From Bacillus glycinifermentans (GTDB lineage: Bacteria > Bacillota > Bacilli > Bacillales > Bacillaceae): a DNA stretch of 64,000 nt. Every line of letters begins with the position of its first letter. The first letter of the stretch is position 1. Shown piece by piece: positions 53,668 through 62,507 of this stretch. Made by a program: the position numbers and the translations under genes. The notes beneath the pieces are model-generated. The model was not told the origin of the DNA. It worked only from the letters and a program-made list of their open reading frames with translations, and ran no database searches. The stretch lies in the NCBI RefSeq assembly GCF_001042475.2, contig NZ_LECW02000045.1, forward strand, positions 248,001 to 312,000, written 5' to 3'.

Positions 53668-53699
53668 AAAAGGATCCCCTAAGAACGGGAATCCTTTTT
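53668..53699 (-). terminator. Terminator of the dlt operon
   Basis: AAAGGATTCCC / GGGGATCCTTT hairpin with T-run on the minus strand; overlaps the final codons of dltD. Confidence 0.88.
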
Positions 53700-54854
53700 A
53701 TAGAAGTCTTCGATTGCTTTGTCTACGTAGACCCAGCCTTTCCAGCCGAGATGGATCGTATCCTTCAGGAAATAAGGATCATATTCATGACCTGACAAAT
53801 CGGCTACCTGAAAGCCTTCAGCTTCGATCTGCTTTTTGATCTTTGCATAGTAACCAGTCCGTCCTTTTTTAGGTACGCCGGTGTAGTCATACCATTTGCC
53901 GTGCACCGGAACCGATATAAACAGAGGATCGGCGCCCGATTCCTTCAGGACATCCATCATCATCTGAAAATCGCCGTATTCGACCGACTGTACATAAGAC
54001 AAATGTTTTTTTCTGTTTTTTAGCTTCGTCATTTTCGGCTTTATTTTTCTGAATGCATCATCTATTAATTTAAACTTGTTTGAGCGGGATTCCTTTTCGC
54101 CAAGCTTTGCAGCCATCTGCTTCAGCTCGCTCCACGATTTGTCCTTGACGCTTTGCGAAATCGTGCGCTCAGGGCCTGGACTATCAACCATTGAATAGTA
54201 AAGGTCCTTTTTTTCCAGCACGTTCCGATAAGCTTTGGCAGCAGGCGAAAGAAGGGACAGTGTCGTATGGTCCTGCTTTAGCTCCGCTTTATAAAGGGCT
54301 GCGAGCAGGGCATCATTTTTGACGGCATGGTATTTCAGCATGCGCTTGATCATTTTTCTCTTTACATTTTGGTCGATTTTTTGGTTGAACATCAGGTCGT
54401 ATGCCTGTAATGCTGAGAAATTCGGCGCGAAATGGGATTCATCAGATCCTTTTTTCTGGAACCATTGCGGAGATATGATAAACACCAGTTTCTTTCCCTT
54501 TAATTGATCCATATGAGCCGCGAAATTGATTGCATGGATCAGGGATTGCGAACCGCCTTTTCCGACCAGGTAAGGAGTAAATCCTTTATTATTTACTTCA
54601 AAATAATTGGACGGATGATAAGGGTCTAACCGGGACAGCTCGGATGATCCGTAGATCGGGAGGTACCTGGAATCTTCAAGCATCTTGCTTTGAAGGTACG
54701 TTCCCTGGAACATCATCGGATTCAGCTCCGTTGCCGATTTTTCGACCCGATCTTTAGGAACAAATGCCTCAAGCCATGAATTCGGGATTGAGATCGTGGT
54801 GAAAAAAAGTAAAAATGCCAAAATGATTGGCCCGAATAAAAAACGCTTTTTCAT
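53679..54854 (-). CDS. dltD: D-alanyl transfer protein DltD
   Basis: A 391-residue protein with one N-terminal membrane anchor and an extracellular SGNH-like domain: GSSELSRLDP with catalytic Ser, and DTIHLGWKGW with Asp/His. It completes transfer of D-alanine to teichoic acids at the outer membrane face. It overlaps dltC by one base. It is the last gene; dltE, which follows dltD in B. subtilis, is not present. Confidence 0.94.
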   Translation of the reverse strand: MKKRFLFGPIILAFLLFFTTISIPNSWLEAFVPKDRVEKSATELNPMMFQGTYLQSKMLEDSRYLPIYGSSELSRLDPYHPSNYFEVNNKGFTPYLVGKGGSQSLIHAINFAAHMDQLKGKKLVFIISPQWFQKKGSDESHFAPNFSALQAYDLMFNQKIDQNVKRKMIKRMLKYHAVKNDALLAALYKAELKQDHTTLSLLSPAAKAYRNVLEKKDLYYSMVDSPGPERTISQSVKDKSWSELKQMAAKLGEKESRSNKFKLIDDAFRKIKPKMTKLKNRKKHLSYVQSVEYGDFQMMMDVLKESGADPLFISVPVHGKWYDYTGVPKKGRTGYYAKIKKQIEAEGFQVADLSGHEYDPYFLKDTIHLGWKGWVYVDKAIEDFYKKDSRS

Positions 54855-55090
54855 TATCTCAACTCATTCAGCTGCTTTATGATTTGATTTGGCGTGTTCC
54901 ATGCATCCCGGTCAAATTCCGTAATCGGTACGGTTATGTTAAAGCGGCTTTCAAACGCGAGCAGCAGCTCTACCGTGCCGAATGAATCCAGTATTCCTTC
55001 TTCAAAAATATCGATATCCGGGTTCTCTTTGACGATATCGTCCTGACAAACCTCTGCTATAACTGAAAGTACTTCTTGATTAAAGTCCAT
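54854..55090 (-). CDS. dltC: D-alanyl carrier protein DltC
   Basis: A 78-residue acyl-carrier-like protein with the phosphopantetheine attachment Ser36 in EEGILDSFGTVELL. It carries D-alanine as thioester from DltA to DltB. GGAGATT precedes the start; 15 bp after dltB. Confidence 0.95.
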   Translation of the reverse strand: MDFNQEVLSVIAEVCQDDIVKENPDIDIFEEGILDSFGTVELLLAFESRFNITVPITEFDRDAWNTPNQIIKQLNELR

Positions 55091-55105
55091 TATTGAAATC
55101 TCCTT

Positions 55106-56263
55106 TTAATGAATTAGTTTTCCTGAGAAAATAAAAAATCCAAAGCATACAAAATGGAAGGTCACCACAATTGAGACTGCTGTCGTCAGCTTGTTGTTCG
55201 GCCACCATTTATACTTCTTATTCCATTTTTCAAAGAAGTTGAAGCCTACCATGAGCAGTGCGTGATAAAGTCCGTAAATGATGTACTGCAGGGCAAGGCC
55301 GTGCCAGACGCCCATCAGCAGAAACAGCAGCACATATCCGATATTAGACACCGCCATGCGGTTTTTGATCCATTTTTTCTTTGTCATCCAGAAGACAAAG
55401 CGCATAAATACGTAGTCTCTGAACCAGAATGAAAGGGACATGTGCCAGCGGTTCCAGAAATCTTTAATATTGCGGCTGATAAACGGCATATTAAAGTTTT
55501 CCGGCGACTTGATCCCCATGATATAGCTGATGCCGACCGCAAAAGCGGTATAGCCGGCAAAATCGAAGAACAAGTAAAGGCTATAAGCGTACATGTATCC
55601 GAGTCCATGAGCAATCTTGCCTGACGTGAGATGCGACAAATTCAAAATAATGTACGTATTAATGCAGTAGCCGATAATGAATTTGTATAAAAAGCCGAGA
55701 AAAATTTTGTTGATTCCTTTGTAAAGCAGCTCTTCATATTGCTCTTTCGTCCAGACCGTCTGCTCGTCTTTTTCAAAGCGGCGGTACCTGTCGATCGGCC
55801 CTGATGAGATGGTCGGGAAAAAGAGAATAAAATAAAGCAGTCTGCTGACGGGAAGCTGTTGTTTGATCAGCCCGTCGCGGGTTTCAATAATAAGCTGAAC
55901 CCCTTTAAAGGTTAAATACGAGATTCCGAGAAAGCTTGCCCAGTTGTTCAGGCCGAGAAACGGCAGCAGCTTGGAAATTGCCAGGGGCAGAATCGAAGCT
56001 GCTGCGGCCAAACAAAATACAAAGCCGCTGTTCGCTTTTGAACGGTAGGCGATATAGCCTTTGATCAGCACCGTTTGCCAAAGCGTAAACAGGCACAGAG
56101 CGATGAGCCCGTGCAGGCTGTTTGAAAAAATGAGCGCCAGCACGACAACGGAGACCGCCATATTGTAAAGGCGGAAGCTTTTTCCGTTGAGACCGAGAAT
56201 GATGGTCGGCGCGAGCAAAACTGCTAAAATGATGAAGAAGAGAAATGAACCGTACGGTGTCAT
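55106..56263 (-). CDS. dltB: D-alanyl transferase DltB (MBOAT family)
   Basis: A 385-residue polytopic MBOAT acyltransferase: [38 protein letters not shown]-type region, and catalytic His in LLMGVWHGL. It moves D-alanine from DltC across the membrane. Overlaps dltA by 4 bp. Confidence 0.94.
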   Translation of the reverse strand: MTPYGSFLFFIILAVLLAPTIILGLNGKSFRLYNMAVSVVVLALIFSNSLHGLIALCLFTLWQTVLIKGYIAYRSKANSGFVFCLAAAASILPLAISKLLPFLGLNNWASFLGISYLTFKGVQLIIETRDGLIKQQLPVSRLLYFILFFPTISSGPIDRYRRFEKDEQTVWTKEQYEELLYKGINKIFLGFLYKFIIGYCINTYIILNLSHLTSGKIAHGLGYMYAYSLYLFFDFAGYTAFAVGISYIMGIKSPENFNMPFISRNIKDFWNRWHMSLSFWFRDYVFMRFVFWMTKKKWIKNRMAVSNIGYVLLFLLMGVWHGLALQYIIYGLYHALLMVGFNFFEKWNKKYKWWPNNKLTTAVSIVVTFHFVCFGFFIFSGKLIH

Positions 56264-57783
56264 ATGGTTACCTCTTCTTTAAGCCGTTTCCGGTCAATTT
56301 TGCCGTTCGCAGTCATCGGAATCTCTTTTTGATACACGAATTTTCTCGGGATCATATAAGCCGGCAGCGTGCTGCCAAGGTCTTTCTTAATGGCGCTCGT
56401 CAGCTGGTATTCCTTTTCGAAATCGTGTTCGGCAGGCACGATCATCGCAATTAGATACTCGATTTTCTCCTCGCGGTAGAATGGAATCACAACGGCAGAC
56501 TGGACGTATTTCGAACGATTGATTTGATATTCGATCTCTTCCAGCTCGATGCGGTAGCCGTGCAGCTTAATTTGGAAATCGAGTCTCCCTTGGAAGAACA
56601 GCAGGCCGTTTTCTTTGTAGCCGGCGTCTCCCGTACGGTAAGCCGCTTCGCCGTTATATGAGAAAAACACTTTTTCCGTCAGCTCTTTTTCGCCTAAATA
56701 TCCTTTGCTGACGCTTTTTCCGGTGATGATAATCTCGCCTTTTTCACCTTCCTGTACAGGTTCACCGTCTTCATTGACGATGACAATGTCAGTATCGGGC
56801 TTCGCCGAACCGACAGGAAGGGAAGAGTACCGCTCCAAAATGTCGTCTGTCACTTCGATCGAAGTCACGGCGACCGTTGCTTCCGTCGGGCCGTATGTAT
56901 TGAAGACCCGGGCTTTCGGAAATCTTTCTTTCAGCTGTCTGGCGACTGATGCAGGGAGCGTTTCTCCGCAAAACATAAATACGCGGAGGCCCGGCAGCAG
57001 TTCCTCTGAAAAGGACGGATCCATCAGGCACATTTGTGCAAAAGAAGGAGTCGATGTCCAGACATTGACGTTTGATTGTTTCAGCGCTTCAAACAGAATC
57101 TTCGGCCTGTTGATCATATCTTTCGTCACGGTCCACAGAGTGCCTCCCGCCTGCAGGCAAGGATATAGGTCCATTACCGACAAGTCAAAGGAAAACGGCG
57201 CCTGGTTTAAAAACACGTGACCGTTCTCAACCGGAAAATCTTCTGTCACCCAGTTTGCAAAGCTTTGAAGATTATCGGCTGAAATTTGCACGCCTTTTGG
57301 ATTTCCGGTGCTTCCGGACGTATAGATGATGTAGAAAGTCTCTCCGTCCTTCACCCAGTTATCCGGGTTTGTCTCAAGCTGTTCGCCTGCGTCAAGGTGC
57401 TCGGGTTTGATCACGGAGATGAGGGCATCTCCCGTATCGAGATCGGTTCCGGAGTTGTTGAGCAGCAGCTCGGCTTTTGAGCTTTTGATGATCTTCATTA
57501 CCCGATCCGCCGGGATCGAAACATCCACCGGTACATATGGGTGGCCGGCTTTTACGCAGGCGAGGAAAGAAACTGCCATTTCCGGCTGCATATGACCGTA
57601 GACGATGATGGGTGAACGATCGCCGACCGTTTCTTTTTGAAGCCGGGAAGCGAGGCGCTCTGATTGTGACCACAATTCGCTGTATGAAAGCGTCTTGTCA
57701 TCATTCACAAATGCAAGTGCATCGGGTTGTGTTTGTGCATAATGTTTAATCGTTTCTATCAGTTTCATTTTTTGATTCTCCAT
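56260..57783 (-). CDS. dltA: D-alanine--D-alanyl carrier protein ligase
   Basis: A 507-residue adenylation enzyme: P-loop [27 protein letters not shown] and C-terminal catalytic Lys in [12 protein letters not shown]. It activates D-alanine and loads DltC. The ATG overlaps the dltX stop (TAATG). Confidence 0.95.
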   Translation of the reverse strand: MENQKMKLIETIKHYAQTQPDALAFVNDDKTLSYSELWSQSERLASRLQKETVGDRSPIIVYGHMQPEMAVSFLACVKAGHPYVPVDVSIPADRVMKIIKSSKAELLLNNSGTDLDTGDALISVIKPEHLDAGEQLETNPDNWVKDGETFYIIYTSGSTGNPKGVQISADNLQSFANWVTEDFPVENGHVFLNQAPFSFDLSVMDLYPCLQAGGTLWTVTKDMINRPKILFEALKQSNVNVWTSTPSFAQMCLMDPSFSEELLPGLRVFMFCGETLPASVARQLKERFPKARVFNTYGPTEATVAVTSIEVTDDILERYSSLPVGSAKPDTDIVIVNEDGEPVQEGEKGEIIITGKSVSKGYLGEKELTEKVFFSYNGEAAYRTGDAGYKENGLLFFQGRLDFQIKLHGYRIELEEIEYQINRSKYVQSAVVIPFYREEKIEYLIAMIVPAEHDFEKEYQLTSAIKKDLGSTLPAYMIPRKFVYQKEIPMTANGKIDRKRLKEEVTI

Positions 57784-57932
57784 TAAAAGTCGTTATAAAT
57801 ATATGAACCTGTATTTGCTGTATGGAATCCGTAAATCAAAAACAACAGCAGCAAAATAAGAAAGTAGTAGGAAGTGTTTAGGAGCCACTTCATTGTTGTT
57901 TTTTCATACAACATTTTCAGCTTGGTTAACAT
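57783..57932 (-). CDS. dltX: DltX, small membrane protein of the dlt operon
   Basis: A 49-residue protein with a cytoplasmic N-terminus ([16 protein letters not shown]), one helix rich in Leu/Ile, and a C-terminal tail [16 protein letters not shown] carrying the conserved end of DltX peptides. In other Firmicutes DltX joins the DltBCD transfer step. AAAGGAAC precedes the start. First gene of dltXABCD. Confidence 0.88.
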   Translation of the reverse strand: MLTKLKMLYEKTTMKWLLNTSYYFLILLLLFLIYGFHTANTGSYIYNDF

Positions 57933-57977
57933 TGATCTGTTCCTTTCCCTTATGAAATAGCCGTCACAACAGTATAA

Positions 57978-58003
57978 GACGAATTTAATTTATAAAAGTT
58001 TCA
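57978..58003 (-). promoter_or_regulatory. ECF-type promoter of dltXABCD
   Basis: On the minus strand TGAAAC (complement of 57998-58003), 16-bp AT-rich spacer, CGTC (complement of 57978-57981), about 46 bp before dltX. Fits sigma-X/M/W promoters; sigma-X is the known activator of B. subtilis dlt. Confidence 0.8.
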
Positions 58004-58147
58004 TTTCTTCAAAAAAAGTGGAAAAAAATTTATGGCGTTTTGTTCAAAAAAACTTAAGTCCCAACAGCCTATTATAAACATATTGTGCTGAAGATCAATC
58101 CATCCTTCTCTTTTCTTTTTGGAAAACGAATCCAACTTTTGAAACAT

Positions 58148-58183
58148 AAAAAAGGATCATAAGAAACAGCCCTTATGATCCTT
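58148..58183 (-). terminator. Terminator after the YjcZ-like micropeptide
   Basis: AAGGATCATAAG / CTTATGATCCTT, 12-bp stem with 8-nt loop, followed on the minus strand by TTTTTT. Confidence 0.9.
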
Positions 58184-58214
58184 CTGATAAAATTAAAAAA
58201 AGGGATGCCGGAGA

Positions 58215-58298
58215 TTAATAAACAAATGCTGTCCCGACGATGATGAGCAAGATAAATAATACAACGATCAGAGCAAAGTTGTTAAAGAAACCACCCAT
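58215..58298 (-). CDS. YjcZ-family micropeptide
   Basis: A 27-residue hydrophobic peptide containing FALIVVLFILLIIVGTAFVY, the conserved membrane segment of YjcZ-family sporulation peptides, after a short GGFFNN start. The ribosome site AAGGGGGTGA is excellent and a strong terminator follows. It should lie in a membrane. YjcZ-type peptides are usually made in sporulation, but no sporulation sigma site was confirmed here. Confidence 0.75.
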   Translation of the reverse strand: MGGFFNNFALIVVLFILLIIVGTAFVY

Positions 58299-58428
58299 TG
58301 AGCTTCACCCCCTTGTTTTAATATAAAATATGAAACAAAAGATGCTTTCGAAAGGGATATCAATTTAGAAATACAGAAAATAATAAAGGAAACTATTTTT
58401 TAATAGCAAAAAACAAGTTCTTTATGTT

Positions 58429-58455
58429 CGAAACCTTAACGGAAATGGAACCGTC
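58429..58455 (+). promoter_or_regulatory. ECF-type promoter of ywaC
   Basis: CGAAAC (58429-58434), 17-bp spacer, CGTC (58452-58455), ending 43 bp before the ywaC ATG. B. subtilis ywaC is induced by envelope-stress sigma factors of this class. The position rules out the in-frame ATG at 58424 as a start. Confidence 0.7.
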
Positions 58456-58498
58456 TATTGTTTTGAAAAGAAATCAATTTGATATAAGGAGACCAATT

Positions 58499-59158
58499 AT
58501 GGAAACTTCAATAGATCAAATAGCAGGATTGCCGCAGCATCAAATAGAAGATTTTCGAAAACTGATGGAAGACTGGAAAAATGAACTTTTAGTTTATAAA
58601 TTCGCTTTAGACCAAATGGATACAAAATTTTCGATTATCAGCCAGGAATACAACTTAATTCACGGGCATAATCCGATCGAACACACGAAATCACGCGTGA
58701 AAAACTTTGAAAGCCTGATCAACAAGCTTGTAAGAAAAGGCTGCGACATTACAACGAGCGCAGCCAAAGAGCATATAAACGATATCGCGGGACTTAGAAT
58801 CGTTTGTTCATTTTTGTCGGATATCTACAATATGGTCGAAGTGCTGAAAGAACATGAAGATATCAAAATTTTAAAAGTGAAGGACTACATCAAAAATCCG
58901 AAGCCAAACGGCTACAGAAGCCTTCATTTAATTGTAGAAGTGCCCGTTTATTTGACAAACCGGGTGGAGCACGCCAAGGTGGAAATCCAAATTAGAACGA
59001 TCGCCATGGATTTTTGGGCAAGCCTTGAGCATAAAATTTACTATAAATTAAATAATGAAGTGCCTGATCGGCTGACAGACGAGCTGAAAGAAGCCGCCGA
59101 TATCGCCAATTATCTGGACGAAAAGATGCTTCATATCAGAAGAAAAGCGGATCAATAA
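58499..59158 (+). CDS. ywaC: Small alarmone synthetase YwaC (RelP/SasA type)
   Basis: A 219-residue (p)ppGpp/ppGp synthetase with only the synthetase domain: HTKSRVKNFESL, DIAGLRIVC, PNGYRSLHLIV and VEIQIRT. It lacks hydrolase and TGS/ACT domains. It raises alarmone levels under cell-wall stress. The ATG at 58499 follows ATAAGGAGA; the longer frame begins upstream of the promoter. Confidence 0.9.
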   Translation: METSIDQIAGLPQHQIEDFRKLMEDWKNELLVYKFALDQMDTKFSIISQEYNLIHGHNPIEHTKSRVKNFESLINKLVRKGCDITTSAAKEHINDIAGLRIVCSFLSDIYNMVEVLKEHEDIKILKVKDYIKNPKPNGYRSLHLIVEVPVYLTNRVEHAKVEIQIRTIAMDFWASLEHKIYYKLNNEVPDRLTDELKEAADIANYLDEKMLHIRRKADQ

Positions 59159-59160
59159 AC

Positions 59161-59194
59161 AAAGCCGGGACGAGGCGTTCGCCCGGCTTTTTTT
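59161..59194 (+). terminator. Terminator of ywaC
   Basis: AAAGCCGGG / CCCGGCTTT stem with a 12-nt loop, then TTTTTTT overlap. Confidence 0.92.
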
Positions 59195-59399
59195 CGTCTG
59201 CCTGTTACAGCCGTTTCCCCCGAGTGCACTGTCCGGCTTTCTTGACAATGCAATGGTCCGGGCGCATTCTTGATGTGGCGTCTGGTCCGATTAAACAGAT
59301 CCTGCCAATTACATATCATTTTCAAGATTTATTTTGAAAACAAATGTGAATCGAAAAAGTGAATCAAGAAAAAGATAATAAATATGAGGAGGTCCTGAT

Positions 59400-59963
59400 A
59401 TGAGCGGACTGCAAATTGATTTCAACAAAACTGCACTTGTACTCATCGACTTGCAAAAAGGAATCGTCAACATTCCCGGAGGAGATGCCGTCGTGAAAAA
59501 GGCAACCAAATTAATTGACGTGTTCCGCCAAAAACAAGGTTTTATCTGCTTTGTGAATGTCGCGTTTCACGATGGGAAAGATGCGCTAAAGCCGGTAACG
59601 GATCAGACTGGGCAGGTTCCGGGGGAGCGCCCGTCCGATTGGTCCGAATTCGTACCTGAGCTGGGGATCACAGAAGGCGACTATACGGTCACAAAGCGTC
59701 AATGGGGCGCTTTTTTCGGAACGGATTTGGATATCCAGCTTCGGCGCCGCGGAATTGATACGATTGTGCTGTGCGGAATCGCCACCAATATAGGCGTTGA
59801 AGGCACGGCCCGCGAGGCGTTCCAGCTTGGCTATCAGCAGATCTTTATTACGGATGCGATGACGACATTCAGCCAGGAAGAGCACGAAGCCTCAATCTGT
59901 TTTATTTTTCCTAGAATCGGCAGGCTTCGGACGACGGAAGAGTTTCTGGAAGAGCTGCGTTGA
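59400..59963 (+). CDS. ywoC: Isochorismatase-family cysteine hydrolase (YwoC-like)
   Basis: A 187-residue hydrolase of the isochorismatase fold with the Asp-Lys-Cys triad: Asp17 in LVLIDLQKG, Lys in TVTKRQWGAFFG and Cys in IDTIVLCGIATNIGVEGTAREAF. Substrate unknown; family members act on isochorismate, nicotinamide and similar compounds. GAGGAGG precedes the ATG. It is coupled to the following exporter by a 4-bp overlap, as in B. subtilis ywoC-ywoD. No convincing promoter was seen in the 205 bp after the ywaC terminator. Confidence 0.78.
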   Translation: MSGLQIDFNKTALVLIDLQKGIVNIPGGDAVVKKATKLIDVFRQKQGFICFVNVAFHDGKDALKPVTDQTGQVPGERPSDWSEFVPELGITEGDYTVTKRQWGAFFGTDLDIQLRRRGIDTIVLCGIATNIGVEGTAREAFQLGYQQIFITDAMTTFSQEEHEASICFIFPRIGRLRTTEEFLEELR

Positions 59964-61324
59964 AAATATCCAAGAAAAGCAGGGCGTTGTTTTTGACGAC
60001 CGTCGCATCTGGAACCATGCTGAATCCGCTGAACTCCTCGATGATTTCATTGGCTCTTCACAGCATTCAAAAAGAATTTCAATTGTCATTTACAACCGTA
60101 TCGTGGTTAATTTCATCTTTTTATTTAGCCAGTGCGGTCGCCCAGCCCGTAACAGGAAAACTGGGAGATTTAATCGGCAGGAAAAAGATGTTTTTATCCG
60201 GCCTGATTCTCGTTGCCATTTCGGCAATCGGGGCGCCGCTGGCTCCCGCTTTTATGGTGTTATTGGTGATGCGGCTGTTTCAATCTATAGGGAGCAGCGC
60301 GATATACCCGTCTGGAATCGGGTTGATCAGGAGCCATATACACGATCGCCAGGCGTCGGCTCTAGCCGTTCTCTCGATCTTCGCTTCCGCCATGACGGCA
60401 TTGGGGCCGACGGTGGGAGGCTTTTTAATCGTCTGGGGCGGATGGCCGGCCATTTTTACGGTTAACTTTCCGTTTATCATCTTCAGCTTTGTATTTGGGC
60501 TGCTTTTGTTTCCGAAAGATGAAAAAAAAGCCGGCCTGAATGTCAAATCTGTTTTGAAGCAGCTCGATTTGCCGGGCATCATCTTATTTGCCTGCGGCAT
60601 CGTTCTTTTGTTGTCTTTTTTGCTTTCTTTAAGCACCGTTCCCCGTTATGCGGAAGGGGTCTCCGGACTCATTCTGTTGATCGTGTTTATCATGTGGGAA
60701 CACCGGACGGAAAAGCCGTTTATCGATATGCGCCTGTTTATTTCTCACCGGGTTCTGTCATCGGTGTATATTCAATTTATTATGTTGAACATTTTTAATT
60801 ACTGCCTGTTTTTCGGGCTTCCGAGTTATTTTCAGGATGAGATGCACCTTTCCGTTCAAACGAGCGGGCTGTTGATGCTGTTTATGTCAGGAATGAGCAT
60901 CATCGTGTCGCCGCTTACAGGCAGATGGATAGACCGCTCGGGCGAAGCGCAGCCTGTATTGATCGGGGCTTGTTTGATGATCGCCGGCGCGGTTCTGATG
61001 ACGCTCTTTTTCGTAGAGGCGCCGATGATATGGAAAGGATTGATCCTTTCCTTGCTCGGCATCAGCTACGGTCTAGGCAACGTTGCCCTGCAGGCTGCGA
61101 TGCTGACGGCAAGCCCGAAGGACATCATCGGCACATCCTCGGGGCTCTTCCAAACGTGCCGCTACCTGGGCTCGATCCTTTCCTCGGTCATTCTCGGCAT
61201 GTTGTTCGGAAAAGAAATCACGGCCCATCATTTTCAGGAATTGGGAATGATCATGATTATCGTCGCCATCGGAAGCCTGATCTTTAGTTTCCGGTTTGTC
61301 AAATTGGCGAAGGATCTGGTTTGA
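59960..61324 (+). CDS. ywoD: MFS multidrug-type exporter (YwoD-like)
   Basis: A 454-residue transporter with about 14 helices and DHA2-type motifs: GKLGDLIGRKKMF after helix 2 and GPTVGGFLIVWGGWPAIF (motif C). The start is a TTG overlapping the ywoC stop (TTGA); the ribosome site GGAAGAG is modest, so coupling to ywoC may be needed. Substrate unknown. Confidence 0.78.
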   Translation: MKISKKSRALFLTTVASGTMLNPLNSSMISLALHSIQKEFQLSFTTVSWLISSFYLASAVAQPVTGKLGDLIGRKKMFLSGLILVAISAIGAPLAPAFMVLLVMRLFQSIGSSAIYPSGIGLIRSHIHDRQASALAVLSIFASAMTALGPTVGGFLIVWGGWPAIFTVNFPFIIFSFVFGLLLFPKDEKKAGLNVKSVLKQLDLPGIILFACGIVLLLSFLLSLSTVPRYAEGVSGLILLIVFIMWEHRTEKPFIDMRLFISHRVLSSVYIQFIMLNIFNYCLFFGLPSYFQDEMHLSVQTSGLLMLFMSGMSIIVSPLTGRWIDRSGEAQPVLIGACLMIAGAVLMTLFFVEAPMIWKGLILSLLGISYGLGNVALQAAMLTASPKDIIGTSSGLFQTCRYLGSILSSVILGMLFGKEITAHHFQELGMIMIIVAIGSLIFSFRFVKLAKDLV

Positions 61325-61328
61325 TTAA

Positions 61329-61360
61329 AATAGAGCTGCAGGGTGCAGCTCTATTTTTTG
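61329..61360 (+). terminator. Terminator of ywoCD
   Basis: AATAGAGCTGCA / TGCAGCTCTATT with a 3-nt loop, then TTTT. Confidence 0.92.
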
Positions 61361-61516
61361 TTATGACGATTCATTCAAAACAGAGCGGGGAAACGATGGT
61401 CATACGTTTTTTATAGAAAATAACGTCTGTGCTTTTTGGTCACAATTGTGATCATCATAATGACTATAAAGAGAACGAATATCTGTATAAGATAAGGAAA
61501 CACAATACATCATTTC

Positions 61517-61891
61517 CTAATAAACTTTTGAAAAAATAATAAATAGAATGTTGACTGTTGCAATAATAAGAGCACCAAGGATTGCAATAACCGTCTGCGC
61601 ACTCAAGTTTATAATATTATTTGTTAGTAAAATAAAAAAAATAAAGAGATATCCCATCGAAATAAAATAATTATAAAACATGGCTTTTTGTTGGATTAAT
61701 TTATAGCGCTCATCATTTTTCTTAAATTGAGGATATAAATAACCTAATCTGAAAAACATGATAAATAAAGAAAAAGGCAGAAAAGACATTACAAATCCAG
61801 GTTTTCCATTAACCCATGAGCTAAAAAAAGTATATAGACTTAAAATCAACATCAAAAAACTGATTGTGAAATTACCTAATCGTGACTTCAT
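61517..61891 (-). CDS. Four-helix membrane protein, DUF2178-like
   Basis: A 124-residue protein with four predicted helices and a central cytoplasmic segment FKKNDERYKLIQQKAMFYNY, the DER...QQKA pattern of DUF2178-type proteins. AAGGAGGTAAATC precedes the ATG. Such proteins usually sit in an operon behind a small XRE regulator; here the regulator just upstream is truncated. Codon use is more AT-rich than neighbouring genes, hinting at a different origin. Function unknown. Confidence 0.65.
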   Translation of the reverse strand: MKSRLGNFTISFLMLILSLYTFFSSWVNGKPGFVMSFLPFSLFIMFFRLGYLYPQFKKNDERYKLIQQKAMFYNYFISMGYLFIFFILLTNNIINLSAQTVIAILGALIIATVNILFIIFSKVY

Positions 61892-61902
61892 GATTTACCT
61901 CC

Positions 61903-62064
61903 TTAAACATCTTCGCTGTCCAGAATAAATAATTCTTCTACTGTAGTTTCAAAAAGCTTAGCCATCAACATTGCTAACCGAAGAGAAGGGTTGTATTTTC
62001 CCTTTTCAATTGAAATGATGGTCTGTCCAGAGACATTAAGTTTAGAATCTAAGGTTTCTTGGGA
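61903..62064 (-). pseudogene. N-terminally truncated XRE-family regulator
   Basis: The open frame SQETLDSKLNVSGQTIISIE onward to EELFILDSEDV is the C-terminal three quarters of a small Cro-like regulator (YgzD/YvaO type, normally about 68 residues). The first 15-17 residues with the start are missing: a TAA stands directly before SQE and no ATG or ribosome site precedes it. This looks like a deletion breakpoint at about 62065. The downstream membrane protein gene probably lost its native promoter here. Confidence 0.75.
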
Positions 62065-62507
62065 TTAATTGACTTTCCCCCTATGAAACCACCTTAACGT
62101 AAAATAAACTTTACATCAATGGAACTATACAAAAGGGTCTGAGAGTCCCGAGGAGAACATGCGTAAAAATCCTTAAACAAAAAATGAGTGAAATCTGGGC
62201 ATTACAGGACAGCTCGTAGTCTCGGTCGACGATGGGGAGGGGGCGGGAGTGGATATGGCGCTGCATGTCGGAGGTGATCAGCACAAGTCGTTCTCCATGC
62301 TGATCGTCTTTTTGTTTTGGTGAGGTCTGGTTTTTGTCCGTGGATTGTCGCAGTAATCAAAACCCGACATTTAGGAGGCGATCTGATATGGGGTATACTG
62401 AAAAGGCGAGGGAGTGCGCTCCCGAAAACCGACGGCCTGCCTGTGATCTTATCAAATGTGTTGGCGGCCAAACACGTTTCAGAAATGACCTGAAAAGGAT
62501 GATAAAC
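62065..62507. other. Gene-poor junction with a coding-like remnant
   Basis: A 443-bp stretch without a convincing intact gene, starting at the break in the XRE gene. On the minus strand one frame (about 62215-62360) reads HGERLVLITSDMQRHIHSRP and PIVDRDYEL, which looks like real protein but has no start, ribosome site or recognised family; a remnant of a deleted gene is possible. GAGTCCCGAGGAGAAC near 62140 resembles no known riboswitch. The right end is the leader of the aminopeptidase gene. Confidence 0.4.

Noticed and set aside
58499-59158. Long RelA-type bifunctional enzyme
   Set aside because: Only the synthetase domain is present at 219 residues; no HD hydrolase, TGS or ACT domains, so it is a small alarmone synthetase.
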